Assembly: GCF_031085375.1 (NCBI RefSeq)
Contig: NZ_JAVCWF010000001.1
Location: 1,860,001-1,924,000 of the forward strand
Source of the DNA: Lactiplantibacillus brownii
GTDB taxonomy: Bacteria > Bacillota > Bacilli > Lactobacillales > Lactobacillaceae
Reading direction: 5' to 3'
DNA length: 64,000 bases
The position numbers were made by a program, and so were the translations under genes. Shown here in pieces: positions 29,663 through 39,445 of this stretch. A model generated the notes under the pieces. It was given only the letters and a program-made list of their open reading frames with translations, searched no databases and was not told the origin of the DNA. The stretch's first letter is position 1. The number at the start of each line of letters is the position of its first letter.

Positions 29663-30371
29663 CACTGTAATACCCGTTATTATAGCCATAATAGCCATTA
29701 TGTTGGCCATCCGAAACATCGTTCAAGACCGTCCCCAAGATGTTCGCATGTGACCGTTTTAGGGCAGTTACAGCATCACGTACTGCGGCTTTTTGAGCCA
29801 CATTTTGGCGAACAACCAAAACAGTTCCATCAACTTTATTCGCTAATAACTGAGAATCAGTGACTGGCAAAATTGGTGGTGCATCGACAATCACTAAGTC
29901 CAATTTTCTGGTTGCCGAAGTCAAGAATTCAGTCATCATCTGACTTCCCAATAATTCTGCTGGGTTCGGTGGCTTAGGACCACTGGTCATCACGAAGAGA
30001 TTGTCAATCGTAGGTTGGATTGCTTTGTTAATATCCGTCGTTTGATGACCTAGCCATGAGCTCAATCCTCTCTGATTGGACAAACCGAATGTTTTATGAA
30101 TAGTTGGCCGTCGCAAATCTGCATCTACTAATAAAACTTGCATACCCTCATTAGCATATTCAACGGCTAAATTTGCACTAACAGTCGACTTTCCTTCTCC
30201 CAGTGTGGCAGAAGTGATCATTAACGTCCGTAGCTTATGATCAGTCGCAGCGAAATTAATGTTGGTCCGAATAGTCTTGATCTGTTCAGTAATGACTGAA
30301 GTTGGATCAACAATCGTCGTCAAATTAATTGCCGCCGTCATCGTCGTCGCCTTTCTTTTTCGATTAAACAT
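29649..30371 (-). CDS. cpsD: BY-kinase CpsD/Wze, cluster 2
   Basis: This tyrosine autokinase of about 240 residues has Walker A LGEGKST, LLVDADLRRPT, LVIVDAPPILP and the tyrosine tail NGYYGYNNGYYSDEK. The ATG at 30,371 (MFNRKRK) follows GGAGGG. Long stretches are identical to the cluster 1 kinase (for example SVITEQIKTIRTNINFAATD), so cross-talk between the two systems is plausible. Confidence 0.92.
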   Translation of the reverse strand: MFNRKRKATTMTAAINLTTIVDPTSVITEQIKTIRTNINFAATDHKLRTLMITSATLGEGKSTVSANLAVEYANEGMQVLLVDADLRRPTIHKTFGLSNQRGLSSWLGHQTTDINKAIQPTIDNLFVMTSGPKPPNPAELLGSQMMTEFLTSATRKLDLVIVDAPPILPVTDSQLLANKVDGTVLVVRQNVAQKAAVRDAVTALKRSHANILGTVLNDVSDGQHNGYYGYNNGYYSDEKK

Positions 30372-30385
30372 AGACACCCTCCTCG

Positions 30386-31162
30386 CTACACGCGTCGACG
30401 AGTTTGTCGAACCTTCTGATCCGCATCCTCGTCCATTTGATTGTTTTGTAATTTTGTAACTTGTTGACTGACATGGTTATGATGATGTTGATGGTTGACT
30501 TGACCCAAGCTAGTTAATCCTAGTTCATCAGTTAAGAAATCGATATCATGAACACGACGATCAGTTAAGATCCGAACGCTGGCATAGACAAAGCCAAGTA
30601 GTAAACCAGCAACCAATCCGATTAATAAATTGATTGCTTTCTTAGGTGAAGCTGGCGCATTGGCTGGGCTCGCCGGTGATACAATCGTGACATTGTTGAC
30701 TTTGATAATCTTTTTCACTTGTTGCTTGAAACTCTTTGCAACTTGGTTCGCAATTTCTGCCCCTTGTGTCGCATCCGAATCCGTCACATCAATAGAAAAG
30801 ACCTGTGAGTTTTGCGTACTAGAAACGGAAACTTCGTTCTTTAAACTCCCTAACGAACGGGTAAAGCCATATTGCTTTTGCAGCGCCTTACGTGCTGGAT
30901 TCAAGATAACCTGATTCGTAATCAATTCCTTATAAGTCGTTATCATTTGAACATCGGCTTGTTGATCCGTGTATTGAGTAGCGGCATTCTCACTATGCCG
31001 ACTAACCAAAATTTGGACACTCGATTTATACTGCGGGGTAATCACAAAAAAAGTGATCCCAGCCGCAACTAAAAATCCGGCCACGGTCCAGGCAATTAAT
31101 GCTCGCCAATACTTACGGACTAGCCGGATAAAAAAGTCAAAACTTACTGCTTGATCCATCAT
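30386..31162 (-). CDS. cpsC: Chain-length determinant / kinase activator CpsC/Wzd, cluster 2
   Basis: This 258-residue Wzz-type co-polymerase has membrane helices near residues 20-40 and 175-197 around the external domain, then a cytoplasmic tail with a histidine-rich stretch (NHQHHHNHVSQQV). Two ATGs follow each other at 31,162 and 31,159; alignment with the cluster 1 copy favours the second. It is the first gene of cluster 2. Confidence 0.9.
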   Translation of the reverse strand: MMDQAVSFDFFIRLVRKYWRALIAWTVAGFLVAAGITFFVITPQYKSSVQILVSRHSENAATQYTDQQADVQMITTYKELITNQVILNPARKALQKQYGFTRSLGSLKNEVSVSSTQNSQVFSIDVTDSDATQGAEIANQVAKSFKQQVKKIIKVNNVTIVSPASPANAPASPKKAINLLIGLVAGLLLGFVYASVRILTDRRVHDIDFLTDELGLTSLGQVNHQHHHNHVSQQVTKLQNNQMDEDADQKVRQTRRRV

Positions 31163-31203
31163 TCACGCTCCACTCAAAATAATTGCACCCATGATAAGTA
31201 AAA

Positions 31204-31232
31204 TTTATACCTAAAACATTTATCAGAGGTAA
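31204..31232 (-). promoter_or_regulatory. Possible promoter of cps cluster 2
   Basis: On the minus strand TTACCT (31,232-31,227) and TATAAA (31,209-31,204) are 17 bases apart and about 45 bases upstream of cpsC. The -35 is weak. A perfect TTGACA lies further upstream near 31,300 without a clear -10, so the true promoter could be there. Confidence 0.4.
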
Positions 31233-31527
31233 CTGCATGATTCCATAATATTAAGTAATTAATAAATTAATCATTATTAACTTAAATATTTATGTAAAGA
31301 CTTGTCAATGTGTTATAGGGGTTTTGTTACCAAAACGACACATAAGGTGCTTAAGAACAGGGTTTAACGGCTGTATTGTCCATTACTTGTATGCTTTACC
31401 CGTTTCATTATTTAGTACAAAGACGTTCGACTATCTTAAACTGATTCAAAACCATATATTATAATTATTATTGACTGATACAATTCAGCGTTACTTATAT
31501 TTATACAATTTCAAATCTCATTTATAC
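31233..31527. other. AT-rich leader upstream of cps cluster 2, no gene
   Basis: About 300 bases with no credible frame lie between the cluster 2 promoter candidate and the terminator of the DUF1292 operon. Apart from the possible -35 near 31,300 I see no hairpin or repeat. Confidence 0.5.
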
Positions 31528-31562
31528 AAAAAAGCCCCCAGATTATCACTAATCTGAGAGCT
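31528..31562 (-). terminator. Terminator of the ireB-yqgF-DUF1292 operon
   Basis: On the minus strand CTCAGATTA and TAATCTGGGG pair around a GTGA loop, followed by a run of Ts, 26 bases after the stop of the DUF1292 gene. It marks the border between core genes and the polysaccharide region. Confidence 0.8.
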
Positions 31563-31587
31563 CCCTACTGCTATTCAATTAAGACGC

Positions 31588-31887
31588 TTATTGCATCCCG
31601 CTATCATCCGCCAAGAAAGTGTTCAATACTTCCTCGACCATATCCCATTCTTCATCCGATTCAATCGGCTTCAAATCGCCATTGTCTTCATCTTCTGGAT
31701 TGAAAATGTAGGCTTGAATGTCGACTTCTTCATCTTCCGCAGCGTCGGCTGGGTATAGTAAGATATATGAATGTCCGAAGTCTTTAGAATCAAACGTGAA
31801 TAAAATATTGAATAAGGTTTCGTTACCGTCGTCATCGACTAAGGTAATTTTTTCTTCATCTTGTGACTTATTTTGGTTTTGGCTCAT
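31588..31887 (-). CDS. DUF1292 family protein (YrzB-like)
   Basis: This 99-residue, very acidic protein has the DUF1292 core: ITLVDDDGNETLFNILFTFD near the N-terminus, then SYILLYPAD and an acidic tail with EVDIQAYIFNPED. Its function is unknown in the family, but it is conserved beside yqgF and ireB in lactobacilli and bacilli. It is the last gene of this small operon. Confidence 0.88.
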   Translation of the reverse strand: MSQNQNKSQDEEKITLVDDDGNETLFNILFTFDSKDFGHSYILLYPADAAEDEEVDIQAYIFNPEDEDNGDLKPIESDEEWDMVEEVLNTFLADDSGMQ

Positions 31888-31899
31888 GCTAGTTCCTCG

Positions 31900-32334
31900 C
31901 TATTCTTGGGTGAGTTTACCATGGCGATCTAAGTAGTTCTGCAAGATTAAACTCGCCGCTAACTTATCGATCACCTTTTTGCGCTTTTTACGTGACGTAT
32001 TGGCTTCTTCGACCAGCATTCGCTCGGCCTCGACCGTCGTCAACCGTTCATCTTCAAAGTCAACTGGCAGGTGAAAACGCGCCGTTAGTAGGTCACCGTA
32101 ATGTTGGGCAGCTTCTGCCCGTGGTCCCAGCGTGTTGTTCATATTCTTGGGTAATCCTAGGACAAATCCGCCCGCATCGTGTTCTTTGAGCAATTCTGCG
32201 ACCCGATCTAAACCAAAGATTTCTTCATCTTCATTGATGCGAATAATCTCAACACCTTGCGCCGTCCAGCCAAAAATATCACTAACTGCCACGCCGACTG
32301 TTCTGGAACCGACATCTAACCCCATTAACTTCAT
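31900..32334 (-). CDS. yqgF: YqgF/RuvX family nuclease
   Basis: This is a 144-residue RNase H-like fold protein with [16 protein letters not shown] at residues 4-19 (first catalytic D), [18 protein letters not shown] in the middle (KNMNNT is the family signature) and [15 protein letters not shown] (catalytic E), with a second D near [11 protein letters not shown]. The family is proposed to process 16S rRNA or Holliday junctions. It overlaps ireB by 4 bases. Confidence 0.92.
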   Translation of the reverse strand: MKLMGLDVGSRTVGVAVSDIFGWTAQGVEIIRINEDEEIFGLDRVAELLKEHDAGGFVLGLPKNMNNTLGPRAEAAQHYGDLLTARFHLPVDFEDERLTTVEAERMLVEEANTSRKKRKKVIDKLAASLILQNYLDRHGKLTQE

Positions 32335-32600
32335 GCATTAACGTCCTTATCTGCCTTCAAGTAGGACTTGACAAGTTCTTCAATAATTTCATCGCGTTGG
32401 TGCTTGCGAATCAAGTTACGCGCATCCTTCAAACGCGGGATATACGCCGGATCTCCTGACAGCAAATAACCAACGATCTGATTAATTGGGTTATAACCCT
32501 TTTCTTGTAACGCTTCATAAACCGTCGTTAACGTGTCATGAACATCCTTGTTACCTTCATTATCGAAGTTGAAATACATTGTTTTATCTAACGAACTCAT
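32331..32600 (-). CDS. ireB: IreB-family regulatory phosphoprotein (UPF0297/YrzL)
   Basis: The 89-residue protein from the ATG at 32,600 ([13 protein letters not shown]) has GGGAGG 8 bases upstream. It contains [20 protein letters not shown] and [18 protein letters not shown], the UPF0297 core. In Enterococcus faecalis IreB is phosphorylated by the PASTA kinase IreK and tunes cephalosporin tolerance; that role is inferred here by homology. It lies downstream of alaS. Confidence 0.92.
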   Translation of the reverse strand: MSSLDKTMYFNFDNEGNKDVHDTLTTVYEALQEKGYNPINQIVGYLLSGDPAYIPRLKDARNLIRKHQRDEIIEELVKSYLKADKDVNA

Positions 32601-32703
32601 ATAAAGCACCTCCCGCTAGTTTCCGCTTCTAGTCTATTCTACTAAATGCTTATATGAAGTACAATCAATCGACTTGGATGTAACACATTCGTAATATCCA
32701 AAC

Positions 32704-35346
32704 TTACTGTTCAGCCACCCAATCGTGAGCGGCTTTCAAAGCTGCTGGCAACCCTGCTGGCTTTTTACCACCGGCTTGGGCTAAGGTCGGACGACCACCG
32801 CCACCACCACCAACTTTAGGGGCAATGGCTTTGATCAAGTCACCAGCTTTTAAACCAGCCTTGACTTTGTCATCACTAACCGCCACAAGCAAGTTGACCT
32901 TGTCACCGATGACCGTTCCTAAGACTAAGATATCGGAATATTGCTTGGCTTTCCAAGTATCACTCAATTGACGAAGCTGATCCATCCCAGAAACTTGGAC
33001 TGCTTGCGCGATTAAAGTGGTCCCGTTAACGTCATCGACTTGTTCGAAGACTGCCCCAGCCTGTTGCTTCGCGAGCTTGCTTTCAAGGCTAGCACTCTTT
33101 TGTTGTTCAGCCTTCAAATCAGCTTGCAATTGTGCGACCCGGTCAGTGGTATCTTTCAATTGGGGTGCCTTAACTTGCGCGGCCACCGTCTTCAACCAGC
33201 CTTCTTCTTGTGATAACAATTCGAAAGCTTCCTTAGAAGTAACAGCTTCGATCCGCCGAGTTCCAGCACCGACCCCAGATTCAGAAACAATCTTGAATAA
33301 ACCAAGTTCGCTGGAATTCTTAACATGCGTCCCACCATCAAATTCGATCGAGTAATCCCCAATCGACACGACCCGCACGATTTTACCGTACTTTTGCGTG
33401 AAGACAGCAATGGCCCCCATCTTATGACCCGTTTCCTGGTCCGTTTGGATGGCACTAACTGGCAAAGCGGCCCAGATCTTATCGTTAACAATCTGTTCAA
33501 CTTTGGCCAATTCAGCTTCAGTGACTGCCCCAAAATGCGTGAAGTCGAAGCGCAAGTAGTCGGGTTCCACCAAGGAGCCCGCTTGTTGCGTATGTTCGCC
33601 TAAAACGTCCCGCAATGCTTGGTCTAATAAATGGGTCGCCGTATGGTTCTTTTCGACCTTATTATGAAAGGCTAAGTCCACATTCAGGCTGTAGGTCGTG
33701 TCTTTGTGCATTGGTTTGAGCACTTCGACCGTATGCAAATGTTGCTTGTTAGGCGCATTTTGAACATCCGTTACTTTAGCCACAGTTGTGCCATCGGCGT
33801 CCAAAATCACACCACGGTCCGCAACTTGACCACCCATTTCAGCGTAAAATGGGGTCTTGCTGAAAATCATTTCAGCGGTTCCAGACGACACCGCATCCAC
33901 GAGTTTTTCATCAACGATGATATCCTTTAAGTCACCTTTAACCGCCGTCAAATGATCATAGCCAACGTATTCACTCGGTGTCTTTAATTCAATTAATAGG
34001 CTACGTTGGACACCCATCGACTTCGCATTGCTACGAGCATTCCGAGCCCGATCACGTTGGGCCTTCATTTCAAGTTCAAAGCCTGGTTCATCGACTTTCA
34101 AGCCTTCGTCGCCCGCATATTCTTTCGTCAATTCAAAAGGAAAACCGTACGTATCATAAAGTTTGAAGGCATCCACACCTGATAAGGTTTCCTCGCCAGC
34201 CTTTTTCGTGGCCGCAATCAATTGGTTGAGCAAGCTCAAGCCATCGTTCAAGGTTTCATTAAAGCGTACTTCTTCTGAATGCACGATTTTAGCAATATAA
34301 TCAGCATTCTTCAAGACTGCAGGGTAGTGTGACTGCATAATTTCGCCAACAATTGGAACCAGTTGATCTAAGAAAGTATCTGTTAAGCCCAACTTTTGAC
34401 CATGCAAGATGGCCCGCCGAATCAAACGCCGAATGACATAGCCACGGCCTTCATTTGAAGGCAAGGCCCCGTCACTGATTGCAAATGTAATTGCCCGAGC
34501 GTGATCCGCAATGACTTTGAATGACACGTCATCTTGCTTGTTTTTGCCATAAACTTTGCCGGCACTAAGGGCTTCGGTCTTATGGATAATCGGCAAGAAC
34601 AAGTCTGTTTCAAAGTTGGTTGGCGCATTTTGGAAAATCGATACGACACGTTCAAGCCCCATCCCCGTATCAATATTTTTACGTGGAAGTGGTTCGTAGG
34701 TGCCTTCTGGCGTGTGGTTAAATTGTGAGAACACAATGTTCCACACTTCCAAATAGCGTTCATTTTCACCACCAGGATAATTTTCAGGATCATCTGCGGC
34801 TAAATTATTGAACGATTCGCCACGATCATAGAAAATTTCAGAATCGGGGCCGGATGGGCCTTGGCCAATGTCCCAGAAGTTGTCTTCTATTTTAATAATG
34901 TGATCTGGCTTAACGCCGGTCGCTTCCCAGAACTTGGCGGCGTCAGTATCTTTAGGATAGACCGTCATGTAGAGCTTTTCAGGGTCCCAACCGAACCATT
35001 TTGGCGAGGTCAAGAGTTCCCAGGCCCAGCTGATGGCCTCTTTCTTAAAGTAATCCCCCACGGAGAAGTTCCCAAGCATTTCAAATAACGTATGATGACG
35101 CGCCGTCCGACCAACATTTTCAATATCATTGGTCCGGATACTCTTTTGTGAGCTGGTCATTCGTGGATTATCTGGCACAACGGAGCCGTCGAAATACTTC
35201 TTCATCGTGGCAACTCCAGAGTTGATCCAAAGTAACGTTGGGTCATCGACTGGGACTAATGACGCAGATGGCACGATAGTATGACCTTTTTCATGGAAAA
35301 AGTCTAAATACATTTGCCGAATTTCACTACTACTTAATTTTTTCAT
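32704..35346 (-). CDS. alaS: Alanyl-tRNA synthetase
   Basis: The 880-residue class II synthetase starts at the ATG at 35,346 ([17 protein letters not shown]); the frame extends into the leader but without family sequence. Visible parts are [20 protein letters not shown] (motif 1 region), [29 protein letters not shown], the editing domain [11 protein letters not shown], and [12 protein letters not shown]. The usual C of CGGTH is D here (FDGGTH), so one zinc-ligand position differs from E. coli. The C-Ala domain has the glycine run VGGGGGGRP. Expression is controlled by the T-box upstream. Confidence 0.96.
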   Translation of the reverse strand: MKKLSSSEIRQMYLDFFHEKGHTIVPSASLVPVDDPTLLWINSGVATMKKYFDGSVVPDNPRMTSSQKSIRTNDIENVGRTARHHTLFEMLGNFSVGDYFKKEAISWAWELLTSPKWFGWDPEKLYMTVYPKDTDAAKFWEATGVKPDHIIKIEDNFWDIGQGPSGPDSEIFYDRGESFNNLAADDPENYPGGENERYLEVWNIVFSQFNHTPEGTYEPLPRKNIDTGMGLERVVSIFQNAPTNFETDLFLPIIHKTEALSAGKVYGKNKQDDVSFKVIADHARAITFAISDGALPSNEGRGYVIRRLIRRAILHGQKLGLTDTFLDQLVPIVGEIMQSHYPAVLKNADYIAKIVHSEEVRFNETLNDGLSLLNQLIAATKKAGEETLSGVDAFKLYDTYGFPFELTKEYAGDEGLKVDEPGFELEMKAQRDRARNARSNAKSMGVQRSLLIELKTPSEYVGYDHLTAVKGDLKDIIVDEKLVDAVSSGTAEMIFSKTPFYAEMGGQVADRGVILDADGTTVAKVTDVQNAPNKQHLHTVEVLKPMHKDTTYSLNVDLAFHNKVEKNHTATHLLDQALRDVLGEHTQQAGSLVEPDYLRFDFTHFGAVTEAELAKVEQIVNDKIWAALPVSAIQTDQETGHKMGAIAVFTQKYGKIVRVVSIGDYSIEFDGGTHVKNSSELGLFKIVSESGVGAGTRRIEAVTSKEAFELLSQEEGWLKTVAAQVKAPQLKDTTDRVAQLQADLKAEQQKSASLESKLAKQQAGAVFEQVDDVNGTTLIAQAVQVSGMDQLRQLSDTWKAKQYSDILVLGTVIGDKVNLLVAVSDDKVKAGLKAGDLIKAIAPKVGGGGGGRPTLAQAGGKKPAGLPAALKAAHDWVAEQ

Positions 35347-35369
35347 TAATATGGTGGCACCCTTTCTCA

Positions 35370-35600
35370 AATGGTCTGATTTTAGGCAAAAAAACACCGT
35401 TGCTAGCAAAGACGCTGTTAACGCGGTACCACTTTGCTTGCAACGATGTGTTCGTTTACCTCTTAAGCTCATTAACGCTGAGACACGGACTAGTTGTCTA
35501 GTCAGTCATTCTGGGTAGCATTCCATCGACACCGCACTTTTTTCAGCAACCAAAGCGTTTCTAAACCGTCATGGCGATGGAATATGTCCTTACTCTTGAA
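35370..35600 (-). promoter_or_regulatory. Alanine T-box leader of alaS
   Basis: The transcript 5' end (about 35,595) runs into a stem I whose arms TTCCATCG and CGATGGAA flank the specifier region. The specifier codon GCT (alanine) lies at 35,519-35,517, followed by A as usual. The T-box sequence AAGTGGTACCGCG lies at 35,434-35,422 and pairs with uncharged tRNA. A terminator hairpin with TTGC-TA-GCAA at its top and a T run ends near 35,388. Uncharged tRNA-Ala should turn transcription on. Confidence 0.9.
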
Positions 35601-35629
35601 ATTGTACTGTTAGGTGGGAATCATGTCAA
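35601..35629 (-). promoter_or_regulatory. Promoter of alaS
   Basis: TTGACA (35,629-35,624), a 17-base spacer and TACAAT (35,606-35,601) on the minus strand are a near-perfect sigma-A promoter, placed so that transcription starts just upstream of the T-box. Confidence 0.85.
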
Positions 35630-35702
35630 TAGTTACAACGTATTTATGTTGTCAAAACACTAGCAATCAAATTTCTCAGTCAATCTAATCCCATTAATCA
35701 GC

Positions 35703-35766
35703 ATTGTAACATTTTGAACGTTATTGTAACACGACAATGTTACAATCGGGTCCAAAATGTTACAAT
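35703..35766. repeat. Four ATTGTAACA sites in a nested palindrome
   Basis: ATTGTAACATTTTG (35,703-35,716) is exactly inverted at 35,753-35,766, and inside it ATTGTAACA (35,723-35,731) is inverted at 35,738-35,746. The two sites on each side are 20 bases apart start to start, close to two helical turns. The array lies about 75 bases upstream of the alaS -35 and downstream of the helicase terminator. It looks like an operator array or a DNA structure; I know of no regulator with this site. Confidence 0.8.
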
Positions 35767-35815
35767 CAGTGCTAATTTCTTTCTGTACAGGCATTTACAG
35801 ACTACTGAGAACACA

Positions 35816-35849
35816 GAAAAACGCCATCTCAACAAACCAGATGACGTTT
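35816..35849 (-). terminator. Terminator of the helicase gene
   Basis: On the minus strand AACGTCATCT pairs with AGATGGCGTT around a short loop and ends in a T run, 14 bases after the helicase stop. Confidence 0.8.
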
Positions 35850-35862
35850 CAATAATCAATTT

Positions 35863-37206
35863 TTAACCTTTACGATCTTTACGTGCTTTACGAGCGGCTG
35901 CCCGTTGTTCAATACGACGATCCATCCGCGCCTTATCCGAAATCTTGGTCCGAATCCGGCGTTTGTAACCAGGCTTGACCTTCTTCTTCGCGTTCTTCAC
36001 ATAGCTAATCAATGACGGATCAAGCTTGTCATGCCGCGCGCCCCGCTTTTCACGACGATTACGGTCATAAGAATCCACGATTTCACCATCACGAATGGCT
36101 TTAGGCTTGAACTTGATACCCATCGCTTCAACTGCACTGACTTTATCTTCTTCACCTGGACTGTAAAGCGTGATTGCCGTCCCTGGCATCCCGTTACGAC
36201 CCGTCCGGCCAACCCGGTGAATGAAGAATTCCAAATCATTTGGAATATCATCGTTGATCACGTGTGAGACCCCTTGGATATCAATCCCTCGCGAAGCCAA
36301 ATCAGTGGCGACCACGAATTGATACTTCAAGTTTTGGACATCACGCATCACACGCTTACGTTCCCGTGGCTTAATATCCCCATGAATCATCGCGACAGTT
36401 AAGCCTTGGCCTTTAAGATAATGCGTAATTTCTTGAACCCGTTCCTTAGTATTCGCAAAAATCAACACTAAGTAGGGTTCCCCAATCGTCAGCAGGCGAT
36501 AGATAATACTATTCTTGTCGTGACTCTTCGTAGAAATCAACCAATTATCAATCGTTGGACTAATCACAGATTCAACTGGAATTTCTTCCATCACAGGGTT
36601 ATTCATATACTTCTTCAAGAATGGGGTTAATTTCTGTGGCATCGTAGCCGAGAAGACGAGCATTTGTAAATCGGCTGGCATCCGCCCAGCAATCTGATCA
36701 ACCACGTTCAAGAACCCTAGATCAAGCGTCATATCAGCTTCATCAACGACTAATTGTTGCGCTGTATGCACGTTCAACGCTTGTGACCGCATCAAATCCA
36801 AGATACGTCCTGGCGTCCCAATCACGAGTTGGGGTTGGTGACGATTTAATTTGTCGATCTGATCTTGCTTGTCCGTCCCACCGACATATATACCGATGTG
36901 AAGAGCCTTAGGACTGTGCTGGATCAATTGTTTAGCCGCTTCTTGAATCTGATAAGCGAGTTCACGGCTAGGCGTCGTAATAACCGCCTGTACCCGACGT
37001 TCATCTGGATTCAATTTATTGATCATTGGCAACAAGAAGGTGTGGGTCTTCCCACTCCCAGTTGCAGATTGACCAATCACACTGCGACCAGCAGCGATCA
37101 CGGGAATTAATTTTTCTTGCACCGCCGTGGGCTTTTTGAAATTAATCTCCTGTAATGCCTGCATCAAAAACGGCTGCAGTTTAAAATCATTGAAACTTGC
37201 GGTCAT
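35863..37206 (-). CDS. cshB: DEAD-box RNA helicase (CshB-like)
   Basis: This 447-residue ATP-dependent RNA helicase has Q-motif region FKKPTAVQEKLIP, motif I SATGSGKTHT at about residues 48-57, VDEADMTLD (DEAD), SATMP, ATDLASRGIDI and HRVGRTGRNG. The C-terminal extension is very basic (NAKKKVKPGYKRRIRTKI), as in CshB/YqfR proteins linked to cold-shock RNA remodelling and ribosome assembly. It lies 2 bases after nrnA, so it is probably co-transcribed. Confidence 0.92.
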   Translation of the reverse strand: MTASFNDFKLQPFLMQALQEINFKKPTAVQEKLIPVIAAGRSVIGQSATGSGKTHTFLLPMINKLNPDERRVQAVITTPSRELAYQIQEAAKQLIQHSPKALHIGIYVGGTDKQDQIDKLNRHQPQLVIGTPGRILDLMRSQALNVHTAQQLVVDEADMTLDLGFLNVVDQIAGRMPADLQMLVFSATMPQKLTPFLKKYMNNPVMEEIPVESVISPTIDNWLISTKSHDKNSIIYRLLTIGEPYLVLIFANTKERVQEITHYLKGQGLTVAMIHGDIKPRERKRVMRDVQNLKYQFVVATDLASRGIDIQGVSHVINDDIPNDLEFFIHRVGRTGRNGMPGTAITLYSPGEEDKVSAVEAMGIKFKPKAIRDGEIVDSYDRNRREKRGARHDKLDPSLISYVKNAKKKVKPGYKRRIRTKISDKARMDRRIEQRAAARKARKDRKG

Positions 37207-37208
37207 AG

Positions 37209-38165
37209 TTAAACCTCTTTCTTATATTGACGAGCTACTTGGTCGAGTTCGCGCACGACTTGCTCAATTTCTTGTTGGTCGGCCGCCTTTGCGCCACTGG
37301 CCATCGGATGTCCGCCACCATCATGCAATTTAGCTAATTCATTGATGGCTGGGCCCTTGGAACGTAACCGAATCCGGTAGTTGCCTTCTTTTTGTTGCAC
37401 GAAGATTGCCCAAGCTTGCACGGTGTCGATACGACCAGGTAACGGCACAACGCCCGCGGTACTGGCATCCCCAATTTCAAACGAATCCATAATGTCGTTC
37501 GTTAAAATTACGTATGCCGCACCAGAATCCATTTGAGTCAGATGTTCATAAACATAGGCTGACAAACGTGCCACTGGCAACGTGATCGTGTCCTCAATTC
37601 GATTGACTTGAGTCGCATCCGCGCCGGCTTCCATCAAGGCAGCGGCTGCCCGCATCGTGCTGGGCTTCGTTGCTGAATACAAGAAACGACCGGTATCACC
37701 GACAATTCCCGCATATAACAAACGTGCAGCATTAGCCGTTAGCTTCAATTCAGCGGCGTTGACGGCATAGAACTCATAGATGAGTTCACTCGTACTGGAC
37801 GCGTCAACGTCCACCCACTGTGGTTCGCCAAAGGCATCATCATTGGGATGGTGATCAATCTTCACGAGCGTTTTGCCTGTATTGTAGAATTCACCATCAA
37901 TACGAGGTTGGTTCGCGGTATCGAGCACTAAGACAAGCGCATCATGATAGTCTTCTTCGGTGATTTCATCCATTTTGCCGAGCCAGTCGAAGCCATGATA
38001 CTGCTTGCCAGGGGTCAAAACTTTTTTGGCGGGAAAACTAGTCTTAATGATGTCAGCCAGACCGAGTTGACTGCCGATTGCATCGGGATCAGGGCGTTGG
38101 TGACGTTGAATAATAATTGTTTTTGCTTGTTTAATTAAATTTAAAATTTCTGTTTGGACGGTCAT
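37209..38165 (-). CDS. nrnA: Bifunctional oligoribonuclease / pAp phosphatase NrnA
   Basis: The 318-residue DHH/DHHA1 phosphoesterase starts at the ATG at 38,165 (MTVQTEILNLIKQ) behind GGAAGGA. Metal ligands lie in QRHQRPDPDAIGSQLG, VLDTANQPRID and KIDHHPNDD; the DHHA1 end has GGGHPMASGAKA. It degrades very short RNAs and 3'-phosphoadenosine 5'-phosphate. The frame upstream to 38,234 is not family sequence. Confidence 0.93.
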   Translation of the reverse strand: MTVQTEILNLIKQAKTIIIQRHQRPDPDAIGSQLGLADIIKTSFPAKKVLTPGKQYHGFDWLGKMDEITEEDYHDALVLVLDTANQPRIDGEFYNTGKTLVKIDHHPNDDAFGEPQWVDVDASSTSELIYEFYAVNAAELKLTANAARLLYAGIVGDTGRFLYSATKPSTMRAAAALMEAGADATQVNRIEDTITLPVARLSAYVYEHLTQMDSGAAYVILTNDIMDSFEIGDASTAGVVPLPGRIDTVQAWAIFVQQKEGNYRIRLRSKGPAINELAKLHDGGGHPMASGAKAADQQEIEQVVRELDQVARQYKKEV

Positions 38166-38254
38166 AAGTGATCCTTCCTCTTCCTGATTTGCTGGTGGCC
38201 TAAAAGTGGCACAGTACTTTAGTATACCGAACAATTGCCCTCACGCCAAATGAA

Positions 38255-39391
38255 TTAAGTCCGTTCATTGGGATAAAGTGGCAAACTAAGGTTTTCAAAG
38301 GCTAATGGCGCAAGTCCCGTCATCGTAATGCCAAGTAATCGAATGCCAGAATCAAAATGATTATCCACCACATCTTCGAAAATCTCTTCAGCGTATTGAT
38401 AGAACGTTTCGGGATCATTTGGCAAAAATTCCGCAAAGGTTTGCCGTTTGGTAATCGTCACAAAATCGCCATAACGTAGCTTTAATACCAGTGTTTTGCC
38501 GTGTCGTTGGTGTGATTTCATCGTTTCACTGACCATCTGCGCCAATTGTTTCAGATGCGCTGAAACTTCGTCATTCGACTGTAAAAATGGCCCAAAGGTG
38601 CGTTCCTTGCCGATCGACTTCCGCTCACGCAAGTATTCGACCGGGCGATTGTCACTGCCACGAACGCGCCGATATAAAATGTAGCCAAGTTTGCCAAAAT
38701 GCTGAATCAGATCCATTTCAGTTTGCTTGAAGAGGTCATAACCGTTCTGAATGCCCAGATCATGCATCTTAGGCACCGTCTTCTTGCCAACGCCACGAAA
38801 CTTTTCAATTGGTTCGCGTAACAAAAAAGCTTCAGCATCTTGTGGCAACACAATGGTAACGCCCGCTGGCTTGCGATAATCTGACGCGAGTTTTGCAATA
38901 AATTTATTATAAGAAATACCGGTGGAACAAGTTAAATGTGTCTTCGCCCAAATTTCGCGTTGCAGCCGATGTGCCAGTTCGACCGCACTATGGAGCTGTG
39001 GCTTATTTTCCGTCACATCCAAATACGCTTCATCAAATGCAATCGGTTCAATCTTTTCAGTATATTCATGAAAAATCTCATGGATCTGGTCTGAAACTTG
39101 ACGGTATAACGGGAAGTTCGGCGTCTTAAAGACCGCTTTAGGACAAAGTTCCAAAGCCTTCGCTGCGGGCATCGCAGAATGAACCCCATATTGGCGCGCC
39201 ACATAATTCGCCGTGGTCACCACCCCACGGCCACCAGTTTGGCGAGGATCATGGGCAATCACCAGCGGTTGCGTTTTATACGCCGGGTGCTCGCGTTCTT
39301 CAATCGACGCATAAAAAGCATCCATGTCGACATGAATGATTTTGCGACTCGTATCAATTCTTATTGGCGCTTCCACAATCGACTGGGCCAT
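38255..39391 (-). CDS. dinB: DNA polymerase IV (Y family)
   Basis: This 378-residue translesion polymerase has [19 protein letters not shown] at the N-terminus, [11 protein letters not shown] (catalytic D-E), [16 protein letters not shown] and the helix-hairpin-helix [16 protein letters not shown]. The ATG at 39,391 has GGAGGGG upstream; a TTG one codon earlier is possible. The very C-terminus ([11 protein letters not shown]) resembles a clamp-binding motif. A LexA box sits in the promoter, so it should be SOS-induced. Confidence 0.95.
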   Translation of the reverse strand: MAQSIVEAPIRIDTSRKIIHVDMDAFYASIEEREHPAYKTQPLVIAHDPRQTGGRGVVTTANYVARQYGVHSAMPAAKALELCPKAVFKTPNFPLYRQVSDQIHEIFHEYTEKIEPIAFDEAYLDVTENKPQLHSAVELAHRLQREIWAKTHLTCSTGISYNKFIAKLASDYRKPAGVTIVLPQDAEAFLLREPIEKFRGVGKKTVPKMHDLGIQNGYDLFKQTEMDLIQHFGKLGYILYRRVRGSDNRPVEYLRERKSIGKERTFGPFLQSNDEVSAHLKQLAQMVSETMKSHQRHGKTLVLKLRYGDFVTITKRQTFAEFLPNDPETFYQYAEEIFEDVVDNHFDSGIRLLGITMTGLAPLAFENLSLPLYPNERT

Positions 39392-39415
39392 CAAATCCCC
39401 TCCCTAGTTGATTAC

Positions 39416-39445
39416 ATTATACACGAACGGATGTTTGTTCGGCAA
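39416..39445 (-). promoter_or_regulatory. dinB promoter with LexA box
   Basis: TTGCCG (39,445-39,440), an 18-base spacer and TATAAT (39,421-39,416) form the minus-strand promoter. The spacer region holds CGAACGGATGTTTG (plus strand 39,424-39,437), 13 of 14 positions of the Gram-positive SOS box CGAACRNRYGTTYC. LexA bound here would block RNA polymerase. Confidence 0.82.

Noticed and set aside
35703..35766. CRISPR-like array.
   Set aside because: The repeat units are 9-14 bases, in inverted orientation, with 5-6-base gaps; there are no spacers and no cas genes in the window.
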